A DNA stretch of 64,000 nucleotides from Zymoseptoria tritici IPO323 (GCF_000219625.1 NC_018218.1:2604001-2668000); one strand, 5' to 3'; numbered from the stretch's first letter, positions 28,705 to 40,353 are shown. Program-made: numbers and translations. The notes: generated by a model not told the origin, from the sequence alone.

Positions 28705-30747
28705 ATGGCTGCCCAAATCTTCACCTGGACGCACAAGACGAGGCTGGCGGTGCACCAGCTCGACACCGAGACCGAGCTCACCGCGCATCAAAAGACTCAG
28801 GTCTTCTCAATTCTGTTCCCCGAGAAGTTCATTCACGATGGCAAAATGGGAAACCGCATCAAATCACAGACCGGCGAATGGAAGAAGCCGGCAAACGAGC
28901 GTAGCAGGTCTTGGACTGCGGTGTTGATCTCGGCGGATGAAGGAGAGCGTCAAGATATGAGACTGAGCATTCGTAAAGCCGTCGCGGAGGCAGCTTTCTC
29001 GCCGAGCGGTTGCCTCGACATGAGCAATATCACAAATGACCTCCCAAGACCTGGTCCTAGCAGTAAGATGCCAGCGTCCAAGAAAAGGCAGGCTGCCTCC
29101 CTTCCTAATGAGTCTATGGACGGCTATGATAGCGCCGATGAACCTAGCTCCGAGGCATTAAGGCCATCACCAAAGCGCCGAATGACAGTGAGGCCCATTG
29201 GGCACGATCAACCACAGGTGAGATACGAAGAACACCTTCTCGAACGCATACCAACGGCAATAGGTGCAGATACCGCGAGCGGCCCATGCAATGGTCAGCA
29301 GGCCGACACCGTATACCACGCCTAAGGCTGCAAGTATGAGGGCACGAGCAGACACGTCAATCCGAAGGCCTGCTCGCACGCCAGTGGAGACGTATGCGTT
29401 TCGGCAGACACACGGCACTACCCTGTATCTGCCTGTTGAGAGGATCCAATTGGCTAGCCAGCCTCTTGTGCCAGTTCCAGAAGATGCGGCCCATCCTCCT
29501 ACCTCTGGCCTATTCTTCCGCTATTCGTTAGAGGAAGAGGATGAGCCTCCACATAGTGAGTTCTTGACTCTTGCTAGAAGGTTCAGGGGCAAGGTCAAGA
29601 TCCATCAGGACCCCCCAGCATGTCAAAATCTGCCGTGGCAGGATATTTTCTATCACATCGATCCGTGCGGCAAGATCGTCGGCGGCAAAGACGTTGATGG
29701 CAAGGATATTGGCTACGATTCGGCCTTCATTTCGATGACAAACGCATTTTGGTGGGCCCTCAGACACGCACTGAAGGAGCAGTGCAAACATGGCCGCCGG
29801 TCGGCGCGGATCTCGGTCATCAATGCCTCGGCCTTGAACAGACTATCAGTCTTCTATGCCGCACCGTACCACCGCGAGCTGAAGAAGTTGAGCCAGTTCA
29901 CAGGGGGAGGGTGGCGCTATCCTGCTCTCCATGAGTTCCTCTGCTTCAAGGAGATTCCTCGAAGAGCGGTCGTCAAGACCATCAAGGTGGATGAGCTGTT
30001 CGCCAAGATTGAGCGCGGACCTGACATATCAAGAGTTCTACGATTGAACACTCTTGTCATGCGGGGAGATTTCAAGAAGAAGGTCCTTAGCAAACTTCGA
30101 GATGCCAACATCGAACTTGGTCCGGAGACCATCGGGATCATTGCAAAGGTCGCCCGTCTAATGGGCTTGGACTCAGCCGCACAACCGGAGCACCTCTCGC
30201 ATATCCTTTGCGATGTTATACAGGGTACGCATAATGTCCGTGTAGCGTCTGAATGAATGCATCTGCTAACCACTCTGCATGGACAGGCTGGGGCCTGAGA
30301 CTAGTTCACGCCGCGCATGGAGAATGGGAACAACTCGCTGCAAGGTTCGCACGCTCGATTTCGGATCGTGACGACCGAATCGTGCCCGCTCGCGAGCTGC
30401 AAGTCCTCGAGTCAGCCTTTCTGGATGGGGTGCGCTATGGATCGAGCAAAGAGTTCAATACACGCCATTGCCCGAACCGAATCCGAGCCATGGAGGTGCA
30501 GGCTCTCGCCCTCGGCATCCCGACTCCAGCTGAACTGCATGCAGAAGCTTGTTCACGCGCGGCCAGACTCACAATTCGCTCGTTCGCGTATCAGCCTACC
30601 ATCAACGGTATAAGCAGAGTCGACAATGAGATCTTGGAAGAGATTCAAGTCACACATCCGACCCGTCAGGAGATGAAGCCGACGATGAGGAAGGCGAGGT
30701 TCATTGTGGACGCCTTCGAAGAGAGCATTGCGTACGAGAGTGATTAG
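28705..30747 (+). CDS. Uncharacterised fungal protein, possibly DUF7587-like
   Basis: Exons 28705..29217, 29264..30224 and 30287..30747 give 644 aa. Introns are 46 nt (GTGAGA...AATAG, short but usable) and 62 nt (GTACGC...GACAG). The N-terminal ~90 residues (IFTWTHKTRLAVHQLD...) look like a small folded domain with a GNRIKSQTGEWKKP segment, possibly a DNA-binding module. A disordered linker with KKRQA and PKRRM follows. From about residue 230 a second domain begins with LFFRYSLEEEDEP, followed by LPWQDIFYHIDPCGKIVGG and YDSAFISMTNAFWWALRHAL. The phrase order resembles DUF7587 domains of Dothideomycetes, but I am not certain. The C-terminal part is helical. No enzymatic motif is seen. Confidence 0.65.
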
Positions 30748-30844
30748 CCGCGCGAAGGTATTGCAATAAAATCAAGATTGCCTTCCATCGTGGATTTAGC
30801 AATCAACTTGCAACATCGCTTGGACGTGCGGTGTTCCATCATTA

Positions 30845-32821
30845 TTAGAAGTCTTGACTCTGTGCGAGAGAATGCTCTACGATCCGCTTTGCTACCGCCT
30901 CGCCGCTGAATTTGAATGGTCAGCAGTGTATACAGATCACGACAGATAGGACTGCGACTCACGACCAATAAGCACCAGTGGTAGTGCCCAACGCTACGAA
31001 AGGTGCTGTGTGCTCGCCCGCCAACCAGATGCCACGCTCGGGCATACCATGCCTCATCGTTTCGATATGCTTGTCGCCATCTTCCAGTCCGATCTGGAAG
31101 TTCGAGTACGAGCCGTGTCCAGAAAATTTATCGTTTGCCCAGCACGTTGCCAGGACGGCCCTGGGAATGCATTCCACTCTGGACTCGTCGTAGTTCGGCA
31201 GCCGAGAGAAGTACGGCTTGAAGTGCTCAATGAGCTTCGTGTCTCGGTCTTGCTCATCTGTGGCTGAATCGACGACGTCGGCGATGTACTTGCTCTGTGG
31301 GCCCTGGATGTAGAAGAGGAGCGTGGGCTGAGCACACTCGGGCTGGAGTGCTGCGAGATTCATGCATTCTTGAAGCCACTCGTTGGGATTTGTGGAAGAT
31401 GCATATGATGGTTGCAGCCAGATGGTAAAGCCTGCAGCAGATGAAGTGCTTGTTGGTGAATCAGGCTGATGCAATGGTGTCGTAGTGGCTTTCACGTTCG
31501 GAGTGGTTCGCTGAAAATGGTCAGTGTGGACTCATATACGTACATTTGTGAACACATACTCTGGGATCAAGGCCAGCTGTGGACGTGTTGTCTTCCTTCT
31601 GGTTCGAAGATTGCCAGAACGCAAACGGGAAAGTCACGTAGACTTTGTCCAGTGAACCGTATGATATACATTTTATCGCTTTTGCCAGCCGAGCAGGTAG
31701 CTGCGGTTCGAAGCGATCTTGATTCGTTTTCAACCACCCCAGGGGTGTCGTTACAACGACATGGTCAAATGCATGTGTTGTACCACGTGAGGTCTCGACA
31801 TGTACTGGCTGTTCGCCTGTAGTACTGTCGCCGCGCTCAGACTTGACACGGAGAACCTGGAACTGATCAGTATCGCTTTGGCTGCAATGCTTGACTACCC
31901 ATACCTCGGTGTTCAGCTCGATGTCTGCACCCTGTTCAGCGGGTCGGGCAACAGCGTTCAAGATCTTATGATATGTCTCCGCAACGAACGGATTCTCTCC
32001 TTCAAGGCATTCTTCCAACCAGAAGTACTTCAAGCTCTGTCGAGTTACAGGACTGCCGATGTATGCTCCCCAAAGCTTGACGAACTGTAAGAAAGTGGTC
32101 CGCTTCCTGTCGTCCTTGAACAGGTCTCCGGACCTTTCCACGAAGAAATCGTAGAGGCTCGTCTGCGGGTCGATCGAGGCGCTGTTTTGATTTGCATGAC
32201 GGAACGCAGATGCAATCAGACCATCGTCCCAGAGCAGGCGGTTGAATTCGTTGGCCTCGGTCTGCTCCAACACGTTGCCTTGTGAATCGTATATTCGTGT
32301 GTCTTCATCCCATGCGTGCAGCCTATTGGACACGTCAGTGCCCGAATCTGCGATGTACCATGCGGCATATGTCGAGCTGCATACTTTGTGTCGGTTTCTT
32401 TCGCGATCTTCGAGATAGGATTGTCATTCGATCCATGAATCCAATTTGGTCCTCTACCACTTGCTCATCAGAAGATATTCCTGGGGTCACTCGACGACAG
32501 GAAGAACATACAGGTCGACCACTAGCTGAGCATACCACGATCAGCAAGGTCAACCAAGGCAAGCACACGACAAACGATCAACTCACTTGAACCAAGATGA
32601 GAACTCTGAGCGACTCGACCTCCGACGCGATGTCGAGCCTCCAAGATCGTGACCTTGCAGCCCGCTTGAAGAAGAACGTCGGCGCATCGGAGGCCTGCGA
32701 ATCCTGCACCGATAATCCCGATGTTCAATTGTCTGCCGCTACGCTGAGCAGCTCTTAGCATGCCGGATAACTGGTCGTTGGAGTCTATTGTGCTTGACAA
32801 ATCTTGCTGGATTCTAGACAT
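30845..32821 (-). CDS. FAD-dependent amine oxidase (polyamine oxidase-like)
   Basis: Six exons: 32821..32587, 32521..32512, 32453..32385, 32322..31560, 31510..30963 and 30905..30845, giving 561 aa. Exon 2 is only 10 nt; it supplies MVDL in GSMVDLGPNWIHG, which the family requires, and both flanking introns have normal borders. The Rossmann motif is IGIIGAGFAGLRCADVLL, then LEARHRVGGRV. The middle has VVTTPLGWLK, and the end has GIWLAGEHTAPF with GTTTGAYWSGEAVAKRI binding FAD. No signal peptide or clear peroxisomal tripeptide is present (it ends SQDF). It likely oxidises polyamines or acetylated polyamines with H2O2 release; a histone-demethylase-type role is less likely because SWIRM is absent. 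Confidence 0.85.
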
Positions 32822-33499
32822 CGCAGCCAAAGGTTTCTGTTCAGAGCAATGGATGATCGTAGGATGGGAAGCATTTCACCTTCCGTCTGATGTTTCTCGA
32901 TGGGCGAAGGCGAAATGAAGTGCAGTCATTAAGTGGTCGTCTTCCGACGGCTTAGTAATCGACCAAAGGCGGCCCAGCTGGAGATGAGCGGCCGCTGCAC
33001 TTCCTTACCTCCATGGCTCCGCGCAAACCGCACCACGCAACCCGGACTCTAGTGGCGCGGTTGGTATGGTGTGAGCTCGAAGGACGAAAGCAATGTCGTT
33101 GCTTTCATTCCTCTCATAGATACACATCCTTCTCGAATTATATCTCCTTTCTCTGGCACAGACTGCACAGTCCAAGCCCACGGAGTCAGACACATGTGGT
33201 GCAATTTGAGCGGGATCACCGAGATATCTATCCTTCGCAACCAACGCTTATTTTGGCATGATGACTCTTTACGTCGTCTCAAGAGCCGTCATAATTGTAC
33301 AAACATGCTGGAGCAACCTGCTTCTTCTCATTGATTCCTTTGGCTGATATCTGCGGACAACGTTGCCGCGTCCCGCCCTACCCAATCCGAGCGTACTGCT
33401 GTGACACTCCCTTCCAGTGCGACAATCGTCGAACAATCCGACCATCATCCGACCTCTAATATGATGAGACGGACCGATCCAAGTCGGGGATTCCCAATG
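32822..33499. other. Intergenic; holds inverted-repeat element copy C
   Basis: The upstream region of the amine oxidase gene and the 3' flank of the homeodomain gene, both on the minus strand. The 221-bp element lies about 185 bp upstream of the amine oxidase start. Nothing else is seen. Confidence 0.6.
33006..33226 (+). mobile_element. 221-bp TA-flanked inverted-repeat element (MITE-like), copy C
   Basis: It begins TACCTCCATGGCTCCGCGC. Its right end, GAGCGGGATCACCGAGATA, matches copy A's GAGCGGGATCACGGAGGTA. Total length is again 221 bp. Internal blocks shared with copy A include GACTGCACAGTC followed by AAGCC and a CGGAGT block. Shared blocks with copy B appear on the opposite strand. No transposase frame is present. 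Confidence 0.75.
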
Positions 33500-35217
33500 C
33501 TACCTCCAATTGCCCTGGCTCAGGGACAGCAGGCCTTGCACACAATCCAAATCCTCATTCTTCCTGCCACCGCCCATGAACGCAGCCAGCTCAGCATCGG
33601 CCTCCGGATCATCCTCAGTCCGCTTAGACTTCTCTGATGGGTCGATTCCGCGATTTCCGGCGCCGCCCAGCCCACGCGAATAACGACTGTCACTCTCCTG
33701 TCCGGGTCGCCGCTTTGCAGTCCGACGGTCGTAGTCCTGAGAGCTGGCATCCTCATCTCCATCTGGCGACCAATTTTCTTTGTCTGAGTCGTTGTCTTTG
33801 AGACGGAAAGAAGAAGCGGAGTTGGAGTGCTTGAGCTTCGGGAGATGAGCTTGCGAAGAGTCGTGCTTGCTCTGCAGTCCTCCCAAGCCCAAAGAGGTGC
33901 TTGATCTCTGCAATGACGACCGTTTGCCATCCAGCTTCAGTCGCTTTGCAGACGTTATTTGTCGAGAGAACGCAGAGTTTCTCTTTGCTGACAGAGAGCC
34001 CAGAATGTTCCTCCCAGATGCAGTCCTCAAGAGACCAATGGCGCCAGCTGCAGATCCGCTTGACTCCTTCGCTGCCGCACTTCCAAGCTCACTTCGTGCT
34101 TCCTTGTCACACCAGAACTCCCAAGCGCGTGAGTCTTGTGCACGGCCGCTGAAGCTACGCTGAAGGCCGGATTTGTTGGGAGGCTTCGGCGATGCGGACG
34201 GACCGAATGTCGAGTCTTCGAGTAACACCACCTGTCGAGGTCGGGGTGGCGATGGCGATGAGGCATCTTTCGTAATGACCTCCGCCTTGCCCTCGGCGTT
34301 CATCGACAAGCGGACGAATGAAGAGGCTTTCTTCAGCTGACGGTCCAGTCTCTCGGGCAATGGCGATGCTGTATGCGGCTGCGCAGAAAAGCTGTGCCGC
34401 AGCGAAGGTGCACCCCTCCTGTTAGCAATGTAGCCTGTGGGCTGAACGGTGTCCGGGACGGGGCCTGAAGCGGATGCTCGAATTGCCGAAGTCACTTGCA
34501 AATCTAGTCTCAGACCCTCGCGACTGCCAATCGAGTTGCGGTCGTACTCGAGCTGTTGCGCAGTCGTAGCAGGATCTCGGCCGGCGTGATGCCCTGAGTG
34601 ATCCTCCCTTGCGGCAGAAGGACCAGATGCGATAGTTTCACTAGCACTGGAGGACTCTGGGCTGTCGTTGCGCGAACTCTCAGTGTCGACGCCACTCTCG
34701 TACCGAACTAGGCCATCGGCATTCAGACTCGAAGTCGCTGCGTTTTGTTCGAATCCAGCGCGGGACATCTGATACTGCGCGATCTCGTGTGGAAGAAGTG
34801 GTCTCGATTTCCTGCGGGAACTCTGCCGTCTGTTCTGGAACCAGATCTAGGATGCACACAGTTAGAATTGTAGCTCGCACTGAAGGCTATAGGAGGACCA
34901 CTGCTGACCTGGACTTCCTTCTCGCCGAGAGCAACTCGCTTGACCAGCTCGAGTCGAGCTGCTTTGTCTGGTTTCGGGTCACGATTGTACGCAGCTTCGA
35001 GGAGTTCCTGATCTTCGGGACTGTCCAGCAAGGTTAGAAAAGAGAAGAACTAGCACCGGCGGGCAGCGTACCTCGTCCTCTTGCGTTTCTGTCGAGCCAT
35101 TGGCCGGCCGCCCATGTTCGAAAGCTGATTGTGATGTATGCCGTCTGCTGGATTCCGATGCGACGCGGATTCCTCAACCGGCGAAGCACTCGAGCTGATC
35201 GCGTCCAAACCGTCCAT
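33500..35217 (-). CDS. YOX1-like homeodomain transcription factor
   Basis: Exons 35217..35072, 35020..34909 and 34846..33500 give 534 aa, with introns of 51 and 62 nt. The homeodomain at about residues 45-105 is assembled from all three exons: RQKRKRTSPEDQELLEAAYN, then KPDKAARLELVKRVALGEKE and VQIWFQNRRQSSRRKSRP, with the diagnostic WFQNRR of helix 3. The C-terminal region is disordered. It contains blocks I recall from YOX1-type factors of moulds: REAWEFWCDKEARSEL-like sequence (here SRAWEFWCDKEARSEL), GLLRTASGRNILG and DKENWSPDG. In yeast, Yox1 represses M/G1 genes; in moulds a developmental or cell-cycle role is likely but inferred. The frame stays open upstream to 35421, so a longer N-terminus is possible. 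Confidence 0.85.
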
Positions 35218-35867
35218 CGTCGTAACGCGGACTAAGGATGTGTTGTTGGCAACAGGGAGAAGAGATGTTGACTGAGGAATTGAAGATGCTAGCACGCGAC
35301 TGAGGTACGCGCTTAAAATGCACGAGCCTTTCGGCAGCGGCCAGGACCGTTGAAAGACCATCTTGCACTTCAAATTCCTTCGTGATCTTCTTGACAATCT
35401 ACAGTGATGTTCATCATGCACCGAAATCTGACACTATCGCCTTCAGGACCTCGCCAGCACCTAAATCATCATTTGTGTGCAGCGCAATGGCCGTAATATC
35501 GCAACTCCCGTCTACCTCTAGCCATTGACGAAGCCCGTGGACCCTGAACAACGCGACCTAGTCGCCCCACCACGTGCTTTTTGGAAGGCGGAACCGCGGA
35601 AGACCTTCTACACCCGAACATCCCAACATGGATCTGCTCCAACGTGTTCGACACGCTGAAAAATCACATGAGACCGCATGTCGTATTTGCTGAGTTTGAG
35701 AAGATCCCAGAGGCGGTCACCATCAACCATGTATGCCTCAGGCAGAACAGTCAAACATGTAAGGTAGCTCGGCTACTAACTATTCGACGCCCTATGACCA
35801 ACTCACTTGCCTCTGAGGGGTAAATGCTTCAGATACAAGATGACCTGTCGACACCTCAACCGGTAAT
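35218..35867. other. Divergent intergenic region, no gene seen
   Basis: 650 bp between the homeodomain gene (minus) and the aldoxime-dehydratase-like gene (plus). The minus frame continues open to 35421 and may be leader. No other feature is supported. Confidence 0.45.
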
Positions 35868-37102
35868 ATGAACGGCAGTCTGTTCAGATCTGCCAGATCG
35901 CTGCTTCTTTCGCGCTCTCACAGTCGACCAGTTTCGACCACGACTGTCCGGCAACTTCGAATCTCATCACAGTGCTACAAGATGGGCTCATTCGATCGAG
36001 ACGAGCGTACATATCCGCTCAAACGTCCAAGAGGGCACAAGCCGCCTGTTCAGCGGTTGGTCCTGCTATTGTCAGATCTTCAAACGTGTAGCTGAGATCT
36101 CACTCCAGGTGGTCATTGAAATTTCCCGCGGCGGTCACATATATCTACACGCTTTACGTTGGAATACAGTCTCGCGGAAATGGTTCAGCCGCACAAAGCA
36201 AAGCAGAGAGCATAGTGCAGGCTCTGCTGGACGAAAGCAAGGCGCCAGCGATTGACACGTTCCGCGTCACAAACGGCTTCGATGTCAAGGGCTCTCGTGT
36301 CTGGGTCGCCTACTGGACCAACGAAGAGGACTTTAAATCAGCCTTGAAGCTGCTAGATCTCGCACGGATCTGGGAAAGTCTCGGGGACGACAAGCACGAT
36401 GTCGGCATATGGCGGGAGGACTTCGCAGCACCCAAGGAGAGACTGGAAACGAACTACGCAAGACTCGACCATAAACCTGGCCTTGCAAGGCTACCAGATA
36501 CCGAGCAGCCATCTCACGACTTGACGGCATACTGGGGAGCTGGCCGAGACCGCATCCCAGCCTCCGCCCACGATCGGTTCGAGACACCGAAGGAGATACC
36601 CCTGCCATCCAACGTGCCAAAAGGCTTCGGCCAGAGACTCACCGGCAGCAACTACGAGAACATGTGCCACATTCGATCGGGCCAATGGTGGGAACTCTGC
36701 GAAGAAGCAGAACGCGAGTCGTATGAGAACGACTTGGAGCCGAAGCTCATGGGCGGTATGAACTACCTGTGGGAGCATCCCGAGGAGACTGGCACCATTG
36801 GTCTGCGATTCCTGCAGAACCTGAACGACAATGGCGAGCCGATCAAGGAGACGTGCGGTGCGGGCTTCCACAAGAATTGGGCGGATCTGGAGAAGTGGTC
36901 TTCGCGCCATCCGTCACATCTGGCGATCTTCAATGGAATGGTGGCGCACGCGAAGAAGTTTGGTGATGGTAGGAAGTTGATGACATGGCATGAGGTGTGG
37001 ATCTTCAAGGAGGGAGAGGCGAGGTTCGACTATGTCAATTGTGATCCGACGACAGGTGTTATTCGTTTCGTGGAGCTGGAGCAACAGCCACTATCGACTT
37101 GA
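35868..37102 (+). CDS. Phenylacetaldoxime dehydratase-family haem enzyme
   Basis: Exons 35868..36055 and 36109..37102 give 393 aa. The 53-nt intron has a GTTGGT donor and CTCCAG acceptor and restores the family frame at VQRWSLKFPAAVTYI. Blocks typical of aldoxime dehydratases are AYWGAGRDRIPAS (around residue 165), GYGQ-like GFGQRLTG, NYENMCHIRSGQWWELC, and HEVWIFKEGEARFDYVNC. The family dehydrates aldoximes to nitriles at a haem b centre; the proximal-histidine region HLAIF lies near residue 300. The first 38 residues (MNGSLFRSARSLLLSRSHSR...) are basic, Ser-rich and lack acidic residues, like a mitochondrial presequence. A second ATG at 35982 (MGSFDRDERTYP) would give a cytosolic form. The physiological substrate is unknown. 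Confidence 0.82.
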
Positions 37103-37196
37103 TGGTGTATAATGTGCAGGCAAATGATACAGCTGTTGGCCGAGAACGATCATTGCAAACAGGCGAATATTACATGGAACGCTATGTAAATGCAGA

Positions 37197-38479
37197 TTAA
37201 CTCATCATCGCTGCCTTCTCATTGTACGCGCCAGCGAACATGCCAAAGCTATTGGTCCTGCCTCTCTTCCTACCAGAAATCTCCTGCGCCCATTGACTGA
37301 GCTGGAAGCACCAGCCGCCTGCGACCAGCAGTCCCGAGACGACATTCACGATGCGAAGCAAAAGAGCCGGCACAGATGTCCACTCCTCGGCGATTGTAAG
37401 TTGAAGAGGCTCAATATCGTACTTGAAGAAGATTCCAGGTACGTGATTTTCCGGCACTGAGTGCGATTGCTCTGTGACAGCGTACTGATTGGTAAAGACG
37501 CTGTGTTGGGTCACGCGGCGCGGATGCTGGTTCAACCCATCGTCGCCGGAGGAGGGTGTTTCGTATTTGCTGTCCATCCTCTTCAGAGCATTGACGTCGA
37601 CCGTGTAGATGGTGGGCACAACGGAGAGGTAGTATTGGAATTTGTGAAAGTGCGCCTCGGTCCTGGCATAAGTGCTGTCCAGGGGGTTGACGAGCTTTGG
37701 ATAATACGGACCAAAGGACAGCTCGTTGATGTGGTGGCTGAAGTTGAAGGCTGTGTCAGATTGTCAGTACCAGAGTTCCCATTGTCCAGTGTCGTCGGCT
37801 GTTACTCACCACTATGGTCCAGATGCTGCGAGTACGCCATGTATCCATGCCCTCTTGCAGTGATATGGAAATCGCCCTGCACTTTGTTGCTATGCATGCT
37901 GCCGTATATCCTGCAGCTATCCGCCTCTTCATTTCTCGGTGTTCTGGGCGTATACTGATATCGCTTGCCCCCACGAGCAAGACTGAGATAGTCGTGAACA
38001 TCCTCCTCTTCGTACTCCGCTTGCACAATCCGATTTCCGTCCACTTCCAGCCGGTCCTTCAACGATGCTCCGAGGGTGTGAGCACCGTGGTTTTCGCCCC
38101 ATAACCTGAACAGCGTCGGATCTTCCTTCACGGCTTTGTCGACCAAAACACGATCTCCGGCCGCATCCTGTACGTTGATGTGTATGTCCTCGCATTTCAT
38201 GGCCACCACGAGGTCGACGTTGATCTGTAGATCATGTCCGACACCCTGCTCGACGGAGAAGGAATGTGTTGTTGTGCCGGACCACCATCGCGTGACCTCC
38301 GTGTATGCCAGTACTGTCGAAAGAGCAATGAGCACCAATGTCCAGACTCCACCCGACGAGGTCTGCTGAGTATACGAGGGTTTCGTCTTGGGAAAGGCGT
38401 CGAATGCTTTTATCACGCCCAGAGCATTCTTCTCCCCAAAAGCGTCCTCGTCGAGGCCGCGGTCCGCAAAGCCATTCAT
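37197..38479 (-). CDS. erv41: ERV41-like COPII vesicle / ER-Golgi cargo receptor
   Basis: Exons 38479..37810 and 37750..37197 give 407 aa, with a 59-nt intron (GTGAGT...CACAG). The protein has a short cytosolic start with DAFPKTKPSYTQQTSSGG, then a first membrane segment (VWTLVLIALSTVLAYTEV). A large lumenal beta domain follows (DLQINVDLVVAMKCEDIHI, DSCRIYGSMHSNKVQGDFHI, HSAFNFSHHINELSFGPYYP). A second membrane segment near the C-terminus is VPALLLRIVNVVSGLLVAGG. This is the ERGIC-2/Erv41 architecture. With Erv46 it retrieves and carries cargo between ER and Golgi. It ends at AAMMS, with no standard KKXX. Confidence 0.93.
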
Positions 38480-39311
38480 CGAAATTGTAGACGACGCTCG
38501 CGCGGTCGTAAGGTGTATTTTATCGAGGGAGCATTGGGTCGTAAGCGAGGTGAATCAATTGGGAGACATGAAGTGGACAGCTTTCGAGGCGGATGGGCTT
38601 ACAGGGCTCTGCTGGCTGGGACAGAAACAAGGGGTCCTTTTGGATCCAAATATACGGTACGGTACATGACTAGGGCATCCAAACATCTTCTCTTCTCACA
38701 ACATCACCGTCGTACATCGCATTCAATGAGAGTCGCAGAAATATGGCAGCAGTCCTACCATCCACTGTTTCGGTGGCGCACGCAGGCAGAAGTCAAGTAT
38801 GACTCCGCTGAACACAAGAGTCATCCGCTGCAGCCTGTCAATCTTCTATGATATATAAAGCGAACAGAGCTGCCATTCTCTTCCTCTTCCTTTCCTCAGC
38901 TCCTTTGCCATTCGGCTCAGATCAAGAGTAGTAACTGTTCTTTCGCAGGGTGACACCTCGAATCAAATCGATCATCACAATTTTTGAACCCATTCCGAGA
39001 AGCCGCTCGATCATGATCGATGTCTCTTGGAGGTGTTGCCGGTATTGCACTGCCGCCGGCTGACGCCTATCACTTTTCATCATGCCTTTGGTCTTCAGAT
39101 GACCAGAGTCTGGAGAAGAGATTCGAATCGTCTGTACGTGTGACGTGGTAGCGGAAACGGCAAGGCAATGGACGCAACCTCCCATATATACTCGGAGGGT
39201 CGTCAAATTTTGAAGCCTCGAGCTTCAATTTGAAGGGCAGAGTTTGATATTTCCAGGTTACCACGATGGGAAACGCTTCTTGAACAACACACATACGTCT
39301 TGCACATCAAG
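38480..39311. other. Divergent intergenic region, no gene seen
   Basis: 832 bp between ERV41 (minus) and translin (plus). Both promoters must lie here. Small frames have no recognisable pattern. Confidence 0.5.
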
Positions 39312-40353
39312 ATGGCAAACAACAGCCGCAGCACTGGCGTGATCCAGCCTGGGATCTTCGAGGATCTCCAAAAGAAAATCGACGATGACAGCGCCATCAA
39401 AGACGTATGACGATCAACCTCAGCAAATGTCAACCAGTTTTTCCACCTACTAACGATCAGATGTGAAGGCCCTCCGTGACATCGTTCAATCCATCGAGAA
39501 GACAAGTGAGCAAGAAGAAAGACAAACTACCATGAAAAGACAACGTTCTAACAATCTACAAGATCGAACAACTCAGTCCATCCTCTCCCGAGCACATTCT
39601 ACCGCCACATCGGGCCGTCAGTGAAATCCTTCCTTCAGAGAATGGACAGAATGCTCATCTCCTCACAGTGCCCGCAGTAGTAGCAGCCGCCGAGGCCAAC
39701 ATTGCCCTCGAAACCGAGACCATTCAAATGCTATCGAAAGTTGCCTCGGGCCACCCATACTATCGATTCAACTACTCCTGGAGCAGACAGATGGAGAGCT
39801 CGGTATGAGTAGTGTCTGTCTTTGGACAATTTTCTCAGACGCTCACATCTACTCTTTAGTGCTTTTCGATCCTGCTGTGCGGCTGGCTGGGAGGCTTCGG
39901 CAAGGGTCAGACGGGCTCGCTGCTGACCATTGAAGAGGTTGGCGCTGTTATGAGAGGTATGGACGAGATTATGCTTGGTTGTTGCGATGGGCTAATGTCC
40001 GCAAAGTGCCAGTCAATCTCAAGGACCGCGATGCGTTCCACCTGACGATCGAGGAGTACCTGCTCTCGCTCATTACGCTGCTGGAAGACCTCGTAAGTCG
40101 ATGCTCACTGTTTTGGAACGCATCCTCTGACCAAACGCAGTCTCGACTGGCACGCAACTCTGTTACACTCGGCGACTACCGTCGTCCTCTCCTGATCAGT
40201 CAGTTCATCAAGGACGTCTTTGCAGGATTCCAGATCCTAAACCTCAAGAACGACTCCCTGCGAAAGCGCAGCGATGGCATCAAGTACAAGGTGAAGGAAG
40301 TGGAAGATGTGGTGTACGACCTCAGTCTTCGCGGTCTGTTGCCAAAGGATTGA
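39312..40353 (+). CDS. Translin (RNA/DNA-binding, C3PO subunit)
   Basis: Seven exons: 39312..39404, 39469..39505, 39563..39616, 39669..39802, 39860..39956, 40007..40092 and 40141..40353, giving 237 aa. The assembled protein has IFEDLQKKIDDDSAIKD, ALRDIVQSIEKT, RTTQSILSRAHST, CFSILLCGWLGG, VPVNLKDRDAFHLTIEEYLL, NSVTLGDYRRP, ISQFIKDVFAGFQILNLKND and DGIKYKVKEVEDVVYDLSLR, all diagnostic of translin. The first intron ends in AAG at 39468, because the nearer CAG at 39460 is 5 nt from the CTAAC branch point and would create a stop. Translin with TRAX forms an octameric ribonuclease, and single-stranded nucleic acid binding is conserved. Seven exons in 1 kb is dense for this genome. Confidence 0.92.
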
